DNA of 64,000 nt from Verrucomicrobiia bacterium (GTDB lineage: Bacteria > Verrucomicrobiota > Verrucomicrobiia > Limisphaerales > JADLHS01). Below the pieces are notes generated by a model that was not told the DNA's origin, did no database searches, and was given only the letters and a program-made list of their open reading frames with translations. Shown in pieces: positions 8,822-17,732 of this stretch; the first letter of the stretch is position 1; each line of letters starts with the position of its first letter. The position numbers and the translations under genes are program-made. Where the stretch lies: NCBI GenBank assembly GCA_026125285.1, contig JAHCLO010000001.1, positions 62,001 through 126,000 of the forward strand, written 5' to 3'.

Positions 8822-9574
8822 ATGACCGCCATGCTCCTCGCCCAGGGTTTGCAGAAGCAATTCGGCGCCGTGTCGGCGGTGCAAAGTGTGAACCTGGAGG
8901 TGCAACCGGGCGAAGTGGTCGGCCTGCTCGGTCCGAATGGCGCGGGCAAAACCACCACGCTGCGAATGTTGACCGGCGTGCTGGCGCCGACCGCCGGACA
9001 GGTTACGGTGCGCGGCTGGGACGTTCGCGCGCAGCCGCTCGCAGCCAAACGTTGCATCGGGTTTCTCTCCGGCGACACCCAACTCTACCAGCGGCTCACC
9101 CCGCGTGAGGTGCTCCGCTACTTTGGCCGGTTGTACGGAATGACTGAAACCAGCTTGTCCCCGCGCATTGCCGAACTCATATCCGACCTGGAAATGCGTT
9201 CCTTCGCCGACCGGCCCTGCCGCACGCTGTCGTCGGGTCAGAAGCAACGGGCCAACATCGCCCGCGCGCTGCTGCATCGTCCGGAAGTGTTGATGCTTGA
9301 TGAACCCACGGCGGCGCTCGACGTGGTGAGCGGACAATTCATCCATGAAGCGATCCTCCGTGAGCGCGCCGCAGGCCGGGCGATTTTGTTCTCCACGCAT
9401 TTTATGAGCGAGGCGGAGCGATTGTGCGACCGCATTTACCTGTTGCACGAGGGCCGCATCGCCGATCACGGCACGCTGACTGAGCTCCTCACCCGCTCGG
9501 GATGCAATAATCTGACGGACGCCTTTCTGCATCATGCAAGGGCGGCAAAATCCCCGGCCATATCAGCCGCTTGA
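8822..9574 (+). CDS. natA: ABC transporter ATP-binding protein, NatA-like
   Basis: A 250-residue ATPase of the Na+/ABC-2 exporter class. The Walker A motif is 'GPNGAGKTT' near residue 40, the signature motif is 'LSSGQKQR' near 138 and Walker B is 'VLMLDEPTAALD' near 158, with the switch histidine in 'FSTHFMSEAE'. It should pair with the permease that starts 10 bp after its stop, forming a two-gene exporter. NatAB systems extrude sodium in Bacillus, but substrate specificity cannot be read from sequence. ATG at 8822 follows 'GCTGCC' without a strong Shine-Dalgarno; an ATG three codons later is an alternative. Confidence 0.9.
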   Translation: MTAMLLAQGLQKQFGAVSAVQSVNLEVQPGEVVGLLGPNGAGKTTTLRMLTGVLAPTAGQVTVRGWDVRAQPLAAKRCIGFLSGDTQLYQRLTPREVLRYFGRLYGMTETSLSPRIAELISDLEMRSFADRPCRTLSSGQKQRANIARALLHRPEVLMLDEPTAALDVVSGQFIHEAILRERAAGRAILFSTHFMSEAERLCDRIYLLHEGRIADHGTLTELLTRSGCNNLTDAFLHHARAAKSPAISAA

Positions 9575-9584
9575 ACGAATCGCC

Positions 9585-11711
9585 ATGCGCCCACAAATCA
9601 TCTGGACCATCTTTCGCAAGGAAATCACCGAGGCGTTGCGCGATCGCCTGACGCTGCTGGTGGTGCTGGGTCTGCCCATCCTGATTTATCCGCTGGTGGT
9701 AACGGTCTTGGTGCGCATACAGAAGACCCAGGAAGCGGTGGAGGACCAGCGCATCTCGCAAGTCGCCGTGTGGGGACAGCCCGTGGAACCGCTGCTAAAG
9801 TTTTTGCAGCGCACCAACACCCTGAAACTGGACCCAGTCCAGGGATTGCCCACGGAATTACGCCGGACATTCGAGTCAGGCGAATTGCAGCCGCGCCGAA
9901 CGGACAAATCTCCGCCGGCGTCAGACGAAGCCACGGCCACTGAGTCAAAGGACGATTCGGACGACCCGTTGCTGCTGGCGGCGCGAAAACTCCTGACCGA
10001 CAAGGCCGCCGACGCTGTGTTGGTGCTCTGGCCCGGCACCACGGAGGCGTTGGATCAACTGGATCGCGGCAACATCACCGTCTTCTACGACGAAGTCCGA
10101 CCGGCATCTGTGAAGGCCTGGTCGCGGTTGCGCGAACAACTCACGCAATTCCGCCGCGAACTGGTCGGGCAGCGGCAGGAACAATTGAAGCTTCCCGCCG
10201 GCTTTGCCACCGCACTGGAAATCCGCTCCGAGAGTGTGGCCACCCCGAAGAAGGTTTTTGGCAATCACTTCGGACGTTTGCTGCCATTGTTGCTGATCAT
10301 GCTCTCGGCCACCGGCGCGCTGTATGCGGCGGTGGACTTGACCGCGGGCGAGAAGGACCGCACGACGATGCAAACGCTGCTGTGCGCGCCAGTGTTGCCG
10401 CTGGAAATCGTGGCGGGAAAATTTCTCGCCGTGTGGAGCATCAGCCTGGTATCAGCCTTCGCCAACATCCTCAGCCTGGGGTTCACGTTCACCCGGGTAG
10501 CCGCGGCGGCAAATTTGCCGACGATTCCGCTCGGCACTTTGGCCGCCGTGCTGGGGCTGCTCTCGCTGGTCACCTGCACGGTAGCCGCCGCGTTCATCGG
10601 CGTGGCGGCGCTGGCGCGCGACGCGAAGGATGCCGGCAACTTCCTCTCCGCCGCGCTCACCCTGCTGATTGTGCCCGTGGCGGCGTCCATCATGCCGGGT
10701 GTGGAACTCAACGCGTGGACGGCTTTCGTGCCGCTGGTGAACATTGCGTTGCTCATCAAAACGCTATTCCTCGAAGAGTTGAGGGCGAACCTCTTCTTCC
10801 TGACGGTGGTGGCGGCGTTCGCCTACGCCATGCTGGCGCTGGTCTTCGCGTCGCGGGTTTTTGGCAAAGAGGAAATCCTGCTGGGCGGGGCGGGGTCGGT
10901 CCGTCAACTGTTGCCCGGCCAGACGCGGGCAAAATCCGAACCCACACCCGGGTTGGTGCTGACGTTGTTTGCCGTGGTACTGGTCGTAACGTTTTATGGG
11001 AGTCTGCTGCTGGAAGGCCGCGGGCTCGTGACTACCATCCTGACGGTGCAATACGGGTTCTTCCTGTTGCCGGTAGTGCTGCTGGTGCTCCTCAAGAGAT
11101 TTCCTGTCGCCACCACGTTCTCGTTGCGCCCGCCGAACTGGCGCAGTGTGGTGGGCGCGTTGCTGATTGGCGTTTCTGGCGGCGTGGCGGTGGCGGGCTT
11201 GACGCTGCGATTACTGCCGCCGCCCGATTCACTGGTGGAAGGCTTGCGCGACGCCTTGCTGCTCGGCAAAGACCCTGCCCCGTTGTGGCTGGTTTGGCTG
11301 GTGTTGGCGTTCACCCCGGCGCTCTGCGAGGAGGCGTTCTTCCGCGGACTGACCCTCTCCGGTTTGCGGCGGCTCGGACCGTGGGCGGCCATTGGTCTTT
11401 CCGCGCTGCTGTTCGGCATCGCGCACGCCTCGATTTATCGGCTGCTGCCAACCTTCCTATTGGGCGTCGTGCTTGGTTACGTCGCCTGGCGCAGCCGCTC
11501 CATTTATTGCAGCATGATCGTCCACGCGCTGAACAACGGCTTGATTGCCACACTGGTCCATTTCGGTGTGGACGCGGAATGGGGGCTCATGGAGATGAAG
11601 TTTGTTCCGTGGTCGCTGACGTTCGGCGCGCTGGCGGTGCTGGCGGTGGGTCTGGCGCTCATTGGGCCGCCGCGATCCCGGCCAGTGGATGCGGAATCCA
11701 CACCAGGCTGA
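9585..11711 (+). CDS. ABC-2 permease (NatB-like) fused to CPBP intramembrane protease
   Basis: A 708-residue membrane protein. The first ~430 residues are an ABC-2 permease of the NatB type: 'IFRKEITEALRDRLTLLVVLGLPI', a large extracytoplasmic loop, then 'GEKDRTTMQTLLCAPVLP' and several membrane segments. The last ~230 residues form a CPBP (Rce1/CAAX-like) protease with all three motifs: 'CEEAFFRG' (EExxxR), 'LFGIAHASI' (FxxxH) and 'VHALNNG' (HxxxN). The fused form is known from Planctomycetes and Verrucomicrobia. It lies 10 bp after the NatA gene. The chosen start 'MRPQIIWTIF' replaces an in-frame ATG 17 codons upstream that would overlap natA by 41 bp. Role: export plus possible membrane proteolysis; substrates unknown. 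Confidence 0.9.
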   Translation: MRPQIIWTIFRKEITEALRDRLTLLVVLGLPILIYPLVVTVLVRIQKTQEAVEDQRISQVAVWGQPVEPLLKFLQRTNTLKLDPVQGLPTELRRTFESGELQPRRTDKSPPASDEATATESKDDSDDPLLLAARKLLTDKAADAVLVLWPGTTEALDQLDRGNITVFYDEVRPASVKAWSRLREQLTQFRRELVGQRQEQLKLPAGFATALEIRSESVATPKKVFGNHFGRLLPLLLIMLSATGALYAAVDLTAGEKDRTTMQTLLCAPVLPLEIVAGKFLAVWSISLVSAFANILSLGFTFTRVAAAANLPTIPLGTLAAVLGLLSLVTCTVAAAFIGVAALARDAKDAGNFLSAALTLLIVPVAASIMPGVELNAWTAFVPLVNIALLIKTLFLEELRANLFFLTVVAAFAYAMLALVFASRVFGKEEILLGGAGSVRQLLPGQTRAKSEPTPGLVLTLFAVVLVVTFYGSLLLEGRGLVTTILTVQYGFFLLPVVLLVLLKRFPVATTFSLRPPNWRSVVGALLIGVSGGVAVAGLTLRLLPPPDSLVEGLRDALLLGKDPAPLWLVWLVLAFTPALCEEAFFRGLTLSGLRRLGPWAAIGLSALLFGIAHASIYRLLPTFLLGVVLGYVAWRSRSIYCSMIVHALNNGLIATLVHFGVDAEWGLMEMKFVPWSLTFGALAVLAVGLALIGPPRSRPVDAESTPG

Positions 11712-11726
11712 TCCAAAACGATTGCA

Positions 11727-11750
11727 GGCCGCCCCGAGCAAGGAGCGGCC
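11727..11750. terminator. Hairpin between convergent natB-CPBP and fbaB genes
   Basis: GGCCGC and GCGGCC arms, with a further imperfect extension, lie between the two stop codons. No T-run follows on either strand, so it may be a simple hairpin. Confidence 0.35.
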
Positions 11751-11780
11751 CGCGTCACGTCACATTACTGTTCGTTTTCG

Positions 11781-12839
11781 TCAGGCAATCGTTACGGACT
11801 TGTCGAGATACACGTCCTGGATGGCGTTCAGCAACTCGACGCCTTCCTGGAGCGGTCGTTGAAAAGCTTTGCGCCCGGAAATCAAGCCAGTGCCGCCAGC
11901 GCGCTTGTTGATGACGGCGGTCTTCACAGCAGCTTCGAGATCACCTTTGCCCTTGGACTCACCGCCTGAGTTGATCAAGCCCGCCCGGCCCATGTAACAG
12001 TTCACGACCTGATAGCGGCACAGATCAATCGGATGATCGCTCGACAGTTCGGTGTACACCTTCTCGTGCGTTTTGCCGTATTTCTCGAACGCTTTGTAAC
12101 CGCCGTTGTTCTCGGGGAGCTTCTGCTTGATGATGTCCGCCTCGATGGTCACCCCAAGGTGATTTGCCTGCGCCGTGAGATCGGCGCTGACGTGATAATC
12201 CTTGTCTTTGGTCTTGAAGGCGCTGCTCCGCAGGTAACACCACAACACCGTGGCCAGCCCGAGTTCATGCGCGCGTTTGAAGGCAAGACTGGTTTCGACA
12301 ATCTGGCGCGTGGCTTCCGGCGAGCCGAAATAGATCGTCGCGCCCACCGCCGCCGCACCCATGTTCCACGCCTGCTCCACCTGCGCGAAATAGACTTGAT
12401 CGAACTTGTTCGGGTAGGTCATCAACTCGTTGTGATTGAGCTTCACCATGAACGGAATTTTATGGGCGTACTTGCGCGCCACCATGCCAAGCACGCCGAG
12501 CGTGGAAGCCACCGCGTTGCAGCCGCCCTCGACCGCCAGCTTCACGATGTTCTCGGGGTCAAAGTAATCCGGGTTCGGCGCAAAGCTCGCGCCGGCGGAG
12601 TGTTCAATGCCCTGATCCACCGGCAGGATGGAGAGATAACCCGTGCCGCCGAGCCGGCCGGTGTTGAACATCGCCTGCAAACTGCGCAAGACCTGCGGAT
12701 TGCGGTCGGTGGGCGCGAACACGCGGTCCACGAAATCCGGGCCGGGCAGATGCAGGTTGTCTTTGGAGACGGTCTTGCATTGGTGTTCCAGCAGACTCTT
12801 GGCGGAATCACCGAGGAGGGTTTCAATCTTAGTGCTCAT
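11781..12839 (-). CDS. fbaB: Class I fructose-bisphosphate aldolase, FbaB/DhnA type
   Basis: A 352-residue cytoplasmic enzyme that interconverts fructose-1,6-bisphosphate with dihydroxyacetone phosphate and glyceraldehyde-3-phosphate in glycolysis and gluconeogenesis. It is collinear with E. coli FbaB (350 residues) from end to end: '[10 protein letters not shown]', '[20 protein letters not shown]', '[12 protein letters not shown]', 'GATIYFGS', 'DYHVSADLT', 'ENNGGYKA', '[13 protein letters not shown]', '[20 protein letters not shown]' and '[10 protein letters not shown]'. The DhnA type uses a Schiff-base lysine and no metal. The gene stands alone, converging with the natB-CPBP gene and followed on the 3' side by the repeat-rich gap before the next pseudopilin. 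Confidence 0.97.
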   Translation of the reverse strand: MSTKIETLLGDSAKSLLEHQCKTVSKDNLHLPGPDFVDRVFAPTDRNPQVLRSLQAMFNTGRLGGTGYLSILPVDQGIEHSAGASFAPNPDYFDPENIVKLAVEGGCNAVASTLGVLGMVARKYAHKIPFMVKLNHNELMTYPNKFDQVYFAQVEQAWNMGAAAVGATIYFGSPEATRQIVETSLAFKRAHELGLATVLWCYLRSSAFKTKDKDYHVSADLTAQANHLGVTIEADIIKQKLPENNGGYKAFEKYGKTHEKVYTELSSDHPIDLCRYQVVNCYMGRAGLINSGGESKGKGDLEAAVKTAVINKRAGGTGLISGRKAFQRPLQEGVELLNAIQDVYLDKSVTIA

Positions 12840-13174
12840 AATTAAATCAGTCGCACATGAAACTATGCGCTGTGCCGGCCTTGGGCTTCTTCGATTTTGC
12901 CCTTGTGTTGCCAGATTTTGCCCAGCCCGGCGGTTGGGACGATTGGAATTGGCGAGAGTGCATCAGGCGACCAGGCCGGCACGAGAGCTGTTGGATTGCA
13001 ACGGCATATCGCTGCGGACCACATTGCCAGGATTTCCAAGGCTACTCCCAGTACGACTTATGCCCGCAACCCCAGTAAACGACGTAATGTTCGGGCGTGG
13101 AGTGCAAGCCTCCCTCCACCAGCAAGCGAAATCAGATTCGCGCTTTGAGCCCATTGAACCGGCCACCCGTCAGA

Positions 13175-13304
13175 CCCGCGCAGAGAGCGGCGCTAAAGTC
13201 GCACGCACTCCAAACGCTTCGCGACTTCTCAGCGGCAGCCAACCTCGCGAAGCGTCTGGAGTGCGGCGGATTCATCGCCGCTTTGGGCGAAGGGGTTCAG
13301 GAGG
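13175..13304. repeat. Palindromic repeat family F, copy 1
   Basis: About 130 bp. A 17-bp inverted repeat with one mismatch (13207-13223 with 13246-13262) is followed by a hairpin, GCGGCG (13263-13268) with CGCCGC (13276-13281). Directly repeated at 13352-13483 and found again at 21582-21690. It lies in the 956-bp gap 12840-13795, in which I support no gene. Confidence 0.85.
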
Positions 13305-13351
13305 AGTCTCCACGATTTGCGAATCGCACATCGAGACCGTGAAGTGTCCGT

Positions 13352-13483
13352 CCCGCGCGGAGAGCGGCGCTGAAGTCGCACGCACTCCAAACGCTTCGCG
13401 ACATTTTCAGCGGCAACGAACCGCGCGCAGCGTCTGACGTGCGGCGGATTCATCGCCGCTTTGGGCGAAGGGATTCAGCAGGA
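13352..13483. repeat. Palindromic repeat family F, copy 2
   Basis: Direct repeat of 13175-13304, offset by about 177 bp, with a shared start (CCCGCGC.GAGAGCGGCGCT) and shared end (GGGCGAAGGGRTTCAGSAGGA). The internal arm CGCGAAGCGTCTGGAGT has decayed here to GCGCAGCGTCTGACGT. Confidence 0.85.
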
Positions 13484-13795
13484 CAGCCGGAGGACGCTCC
13501 TGGACTACTTTGCCATCGTTGCGCAACGTCTCGGCATTGGGTTATGGAGTGAGAATCCGAGCCGCCCCGGGCGCACGGCGACCTTGTCGTCGGCTGAATT
13601 TTTCCTTTGCGCTTCGGAGTGGATTAAGTCAATTTATCGGTAGATGCAGTCAGGCATAGTTACGCATTAAGTCGCAGTGACAGTGAAAAACGTTGCCCCA
13701 GTCAGTGTTCCGATCCTGCGTTCGCAGCATGAATTCCGTGCGGAGGAACGCAACACCCACACCTCCCCATCCAAGACTCAACCCACACTCACACT

Positions 13796-14668
13796 ATGAA
13801 GCTTGATTCCTCGCAAAAGCCCGTTGGCTTCACTCTTATCGAACTCCTGGTCGTCATCGCCATCATCGCTATTCTGGCCGCGATGCTGCTTCCCGCCCTG
13901 GCCAAGGCCAAGACGAAAGCGCAAGGCATCATGTGCATGAATAACGGCAAGCAGATGATGATTGGTTGGCGCATGTACTCAGGCGATTTTAACAACCTCC
14001 TGGCCCCCAACGAGGACAGTTCTGGCGCTCCGCAGGGCCATGTGTGGATCCGCGGCCATGCAGGGACCATTCCAGAAGGAACCAATACGGCTTTGTTGAC
14101 CGATCCGGCAAACAACGTCCTCGCCAATTACACCGGCAAAAACGTGAAGGTTTACAAATGTCCGGCGGATCCCGGAGCATCAGGATTGTCCATATTGCGA
14201 TCACAATCGGTTCGTAGCTTCGCCATGAATCAGGCGGTGGGCACCGTTTGCATTGGATTCGCGAATGGTTCAGGTCACAGCGGAGCTCCGACGCGAGCCA
14301 CCCACGGTCCTTGGCTGGATGGCAACCACTCGCATGTCGCTGGATCAACCTACCGCACTTTCGGCAAGGACAGCGACCTCGTGAGGCCCGCTGATACCTG
14401 GGTGTTCATTGACGAACACCATGAGAGCATCAACGACGCGGGATTTGGCCATCCGGGCCCGCAGCCGGCAAATAGGCGTTGGGTGGATTTCCCCGGCATT
14501 TATCATAACGGCGCCGGCGGCCTGGCCTTCGCGGACGGTCACTCGGAAATCAAGAAGTGGCGTGGGTTGAACTATCCGCGAATCGGCGTGCCCTCCAGCA
14601 CCGTCACGCCCGAGAATAGTGACTCTTGGGAATGGCTGGCGCAAAGAAGCAGTCAACGTCTCCGGTAA
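13796..14668 (+). CDS. Type II secretion-like pseudopilin
   Basis: A 290-residue prepilin-type protein: leader '[11 protein letters not shown]' then '[20 protein letters not shown]' with Gly at -1 and Glu at +5, so prepilin peptidase cleavage is expected after the glycine. The soluble domain has '[12 protein letters not shown]', 'SFAMNQAVG', '[17 protein letters not shown]' and '[20 protein letters not shown]', and it ends 'EWLAQRSS', the standard end of this verrucomicrobial subfamily. It probably sits in the periplasm or on the surface; the assembly partners are not local. It has its own terminator 46 bp downstream and a long repeat-containing upstream gap, so it appears monocistronic. Confidence 0.93.
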   Translation: MKLDSSQKPVGFTLIELLVVIAIIAILAAMLLPALAKAKTKAQGIMCMNNGKQMMIGWRMYSGDFNNLLAPNEDSSGAPQGHVWIRGHAGTIPEGTNTALLTDPANNVLANYTGKNVKVYKCPADPGASGLSILRSQSVRSFAMNQAVGTVCIGFANGSGHSGAPTRATHGPWLDGNHSHVAGSTYRTFGKDSDLVRPADTWVFIDEHHESINDAGFGHPGPQPANRRWVDFPGIYHNGAGGLAFADGHSEIKKWRGLNYPRIGVPSSTVTPENSDSWEWLAQRSSQRLR

Positions 14669-14713
14669 CCTCCGGACGCTTCACCGTCGGAACACTTGGC
14701 GGTCTTTTCAGTT

Positions 14714-14745
14714 TGGCGTTTGCCCCAAAGCAAACGCCATTTTTA
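14714..14745 (+). terminator. Rho-independent terminator of the pseudopilin gene
   Basis: A perfect 10-bp stem TGGCGTTTGC / GCAAACGCCA (14714-14723 with 14730-14739) with a 6-nt loop, followed by TTTTTA. Confidence 0.9.
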
Positions 14746-14830
14746 TTCCTGCTCCCAGCCATGCGAGTGCGATCCGCCGCCGCCCCAGCTCGCCGGACTG
14801 CAATCGGCTTTGGGACTTCCGACCGCGATC

Positions 14831-14880
14831 AGCCGGTCACAGACGTGATAGACCGGTGCTCCCTTGCAGTTCGTGTGAGA
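14831..14880. repeat. Degenerate palindrome related to the one at 55020-55046
   Basis: AGCCGGTCACAG ... GACCGGTGCTCC resembles AGCCGGTCACAGGCCGGCGCTCC near 55022-55044. It is probably a decayed copy of a dispersed hairpin. Confidence 0.45.
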
Positions 14881-14906
14881 TACCCTGGCGAACGATGCGC
14901 GACCGT

Positions 14907-16094
14907 TTACGTCGGCGGGTAGAGCAAAGCGTGTTGCACCCGTTCACGCCAGTCCTCCACCGCCGTCACCTGCTCCAATTGGCTGGCGACATCATGCAAA
15001 ACATCCTGAAGCAAATCCTGGATTCCCGTCCGCCCGAGGAGCCGTTCAAAGTGATGCACACCGGTGGGATTGGCCGCAGTGGGGTAGTGCGCCCAACGAA
15101 ACTCTGCCCGGTGCGTGTGAATCACACTGGCCAGCAAAAGCAATCCCGTCTTGACGGGACGAAATGACCGGCTGTCCGTGACATGCAATTGCACGCCCTG
15201 GCAGCGCGCACCGCAACACGGATTCTGGTCCGGCACGAACTCCACCGGTTCCCCGACCACGCCCGGCAACCGCACCGCGTTCAATTTGCCGGCCAGTTGC
15301 GCCGCGTTCAACCACGGTGCGCCAACGATCTGAAACGGTAGATCAGTTCCCCGTCCCACACTCAAGTTCGTGGCCTCCAGCAGGCAGAGTCCGGGATAGA
15401 GCAACGCGGATTCATAACTTGGAATTGCCGGCGAGGTGGGAAGGAAGGGCAGACCGGTCTCCGGCCATGGTTGCTCACGCTTCCAGCCGGTACAGGGGAT
15501 CACGCGCAGGTCCGCACCCCATTGCTGCTCCCTGTTCCACAAGCTGGCCAGTTCCCCAACGGTCAACGAATGTCGAATGGGAATGTTTGCGCGGCCCAGG
15601 AAGCTGGCACATTTCTCCGTATCGAGCAGCGGACCTTCCGCAGCGCACAGATCCCCACTCAAAGGGTTTGGCCGGTCCAGCACGAGGAGAGGTCGCCCGA
15701 ATTCCGCGCACGCCTCCAGCACGTGCCACAAGGTCCAGATGTAAGTGTAGAATCGCGCGCCGATGTCGGGCACATCGAACAAAACCAAGTCCAAGTCGGC
15801 GAGACTGGCGCGCGACGGCTTCATGCGCTCGCCGTAGAGGCTCACCACCGGCAGGCCGGTCAAAGCGTCGAAGCCATCGCGTATCGCCGCACCATCGGCG
15901 GCCATCGCGCCCAGGCCATGCTCGGGTGCGAACAATCGAACCAGCGGAAAGCCCGCTTGCTGCAAAGCGACCCGGCTGCGCACGCCCGGGTCCGGAGCCG
16001 TGCGCGCCGCGTCATTGGTTACCAGGCCGAGCCGGCGCGCCGCCAGGCGCGGCGCGGCCAACATTTCATCTATCCCAAAGCGCACTCGGCTCAT
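14907..16094 (-). CDS. DUF1343 protein, NamZ-like exo-beta-N-acetylmuramidase
   Basis: A 395-residue member of the DUF1343/NamZ family (GH171), whose characterised member removes terminal N-acetylmuramic acid during peptidoglycan turnover. Landmarks are 'LGLVTNDAAR', 'VRLFAPEHGLGA', 'GLPVVSLYG', 'DLVLFDVPDIGARFYTYIWT', 'VLDRPNPLSG', 'PTSPAIPSYESALLYPGLCL' and 'NLSVGRGTDLPFQ..GAPWL'. The usual D(I/V)QD is 'FDVPDIG' here. Length fits the family. No signal peptide is visible at this ATG, although many homologues are exported, so it may act in the cytoplasm or the true start may differ. The genes 3' of it on the same strand are unrelated. Confidence 0.9.
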   Translation of the reverse strand: MSRVRFGIDEMLAAPRLAARRLGLVTNDAARTAPDPGVRSRVALQQAGFPLVRLFAPEHGLGAMAADGAAIRDGFDALTGLPVVSLYGERMKPSRASLADLDLVLFDVPDIGARFYTYIWTLWHVLEACAEFGRPLLVLDRPNPLSGDLCAAEGPLLDTEKCASFLGRANIPIRHSLTVGELASLWNREQQWGADLRVIPCTGWKREQPWPETGLPFLPTSPAIPSYESALLYPGLCLLEATNLSVGRGTDLPFQIVGAPWLNAAQLAGKLNAVRLPGVVGEPVEFVPDQNPCCGARCQGVQLHVTDSRSFRPVKTGLLLLASVIHTHRAEFRWAHYPTAANPTGVHHFERLLGRTGIQDLLQDVLHDVASQLEQVTAVEDWRERVQHALLYPPT

Positions 16095-16240
16095 TCACGG
16101 CGGGTTTAGCCTGAATTGGGTACGCGGCGCAATCCTCGATATTCTCCTGGGCAGTGGCCATCCCGGACAACTACCCGCGCGGATTGGACCGCTCGAACCC
16201 GGGGACGCAATGGCCGCGCACGAAGTCTTCTGTCCTGCTC

Positions 16241-17266
16241 CTATTCTTGATGTGCCTGCTCATAATGTTTCCGCAGGGCGTCGTCGCCGAAGTCGTTGTC
16301 AAAGTCGCGCCAGACAGTGTGGATGTGGTTGGCATTGTTCTGGGTGTTGTCGTATTCGATCAAGAATGTCGGACCCTGAATCCGGTAATAATGTTCCTGG
16401 TTCGGCTCGAGTCCGCCCGCCCAAGCAAAGGTAATGTTCTGCCAGCCCGCGGCTTCAATCCGCTTCCGGTCCGCCTCGGCAATCTCAGACCGGTGGCGAT
16501 GGATGTATTCCTGGAGCAATCGCTTGAGCAGTTCGCGCTGCTCCGAATTCAAATGCGTCGCCGGCAGGCCCTCCGGTTCAAGTGGTTTCACTTGGCGCGC
16601 CGCGCCGGTCAGGATGTCACGTGGGGCCGTAGTCGAGATAATCCCGAGCTTGCGCTGGGTTTCATCCAGCGATTTGGCCAATTGCCGGCCCAGGTCTTCC
16701 TCGACCGCGAGCACGCGCAACCCCTTGCGCGGCCCGCGTTGGACCTCGGCGGGATTGACGCCGATGAACGACGGCGTCGTGGCCAGCACCGTGTCGCCGC
16801 GCACGGTGAAGTTCATGGAAAGATGATGTCCCTCGATGCGCCAGCCCCACACGTCCTTGCCCGGTGTGCCAAAAATGGTGACGTAATACAGGTCCGCATC
16901 GCGATAGGCGGCGTTGTTCTCCAGTTCAAAGAGAACCTGCTCCACGCTCATCAGCGTGGTGACCTTGTAGAAACCGCGATGGCTCAGGACGCAGTTGAGC
17001 AGCGCGTGGGCGAGGTGTTTCTGCGCGGGAGTCATTTCCTTGAACGGCAGCCCGTTGCGCGTTCGCGGCACAAAATGGAAATTCACGCGCTCGTCGCTCT
17101 TCAACTCGAACACCGTTCTGGAGCGTTGGTCAGCGGTTAGTGCGGCCAGAAGATTATTTGCTGCCTGCGCCAGTTCCGCACCCGGCGATTGTGCATCCAC
17201 GGAAATAGAATTGAGGTGCAGCGCAGCCAGCGCCAGCAGCAGGACGAAACGTCGGGGAAAATTCAT
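16241..17266 (-). CDS. Secreted DUF3500 protein
   Basis: A 341-residue protein with a signal peptide ('MNFPRRFVLLLALAALHLN' ... 'SVDAQ'). The body matches DUF3500: 'LTADQRSRTVFELKSDER.NFHFVP', 'GLPFKEMTPAQKHLAHALL', 'LYYVTIFGTP..D.WGWRIEGHHLSMNFT', 'TPSFIGVNPAEV', 'ITFAWAGGLEPNQEHYYRIQG', 'FLIEYDNTQNNANHIHTVWRD'. The His- and acid-rich C-terminal motif suggests a metal site, but the enzymatic activity of the family is not established as far as I know. It lies 146 bp from the NamZ-like gene on the same strand. Confidence 0.9.
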   Translation of the reverse strand: MNFPRRFVLLLALAALHLNSISVDAQSPGAELAQAANNLLAALTADQRSRTVFELKSDERVNFHFVPRTRNGLPFKEMTPAQKHLAHALLNCVLSHRGFYKVTTLMSVEQVLFELENNAAYRDADLYYVTIFGTPGKDVWGWRIEGHHLSMNFTVRGDTVLATTPSFIGVNPAEVQRGPRKGLRVLAVEEDLGRQLAKSLDETQRKLGIISTTAPRDILTGAARQVKPLEPEGLPATHLNSEQRELLKRLLQEYIHRHRSEIAEADRKRIEAAGWQNITFAWAGGLEPNQEHYYRIQGPTFLIEYDNTQNNANHIHTVWRDFDNDFGDDALRKHYEQAHQE

Positions 17267-17428
17267 AACCCAAGGACAGCCGAACGCGCGCCCAAAGGCA
17301 AATCGAAAAGCGATGAATTGGGGTTATCCGCCCATCGAGTTGTATCCTCCCACCTCGCACTTCCGCAAGTCGTTCGCTTATGGGAAACTTCGATTTCCTA
17401 TAATGGACGGGCATCGGCGCCATGAACC

Positions 17429-17501
17429 GTAGCGGCGCCTCGGCAGAGCGCCGCATACTGGCTGGTGTGAGAATGGCGGCGTTCTGCCGAAACGCCGCTA
17501 C
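17429..17501. repeat. REP pair (BIME-like), family A, GTAG...CTAC
   Basis: GTAG (17429-17432) opens a GCGGCGC/GCGCCGC hairpin; a second hairpin, GCGGCGTT/AACGCCGC, closes with CTAC (17498-17501). The two halves are also complementary to each other. The gap 17267-17732 holds this and the next element and no gene. Confidence 0.85.
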
Positions 17502-17558
17502 GTGGAGGTTTATGGAAAGCCTTCTTGATGCTCGAATTTCGCGTCGCATCCATCCACA

Positions 17559-17640
17559 ACGTGCTGCCGCGCCTCTGGCCGGCAGGGCAAGTTTCATTAC
17601 AGTGAGTGAGAACTGCCGGCGGGACGCACGGCAGCACGTT
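17559..17640. repeat. Long inverted repeat with perfect 12-bp outer arms
   Basis: AACGTGCTGCCG (17559-17570) pairs perfectly with CGGCAGCACGTT (17629-17640). An inner GCCGGCAG/CTGCCGGC pair lies between them. It ends 92 bp past the stop of the DUF1552 gene. Confidence 0.75.
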
Positions 17641-17732
17641 GAGGTTCACGGAAAGAATTCCCCGGATGACTCGGGCATTGCACCCTTGAACTGTTGCGGG
17701 CGACACGAGTCGGCTTCAACTTCTCCCTACGC

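Noticed and set aside
10382-11911. Plus-strand open frame of 509 codons inside the ABC-CPBP gene
   Set aside because: Out of frame with a protein that has all permease and CPBP motifs; the composition is Arg/Gly/Ala-rich noise.
12857-13078. 73-codon plus-strand frame after fbaB
   Set aside because: Starts '[20 protein letters not shown]', which looks weakly like a signal, but the rest is low-confidence and there is no ribosome-binding site or family match.
13175-13483. Possible CRISPR array from direct repeats
   Set aside because: Only two long imperfect copies with internal palindromes; no regular short repeat-spacer pattern and no cas genes.
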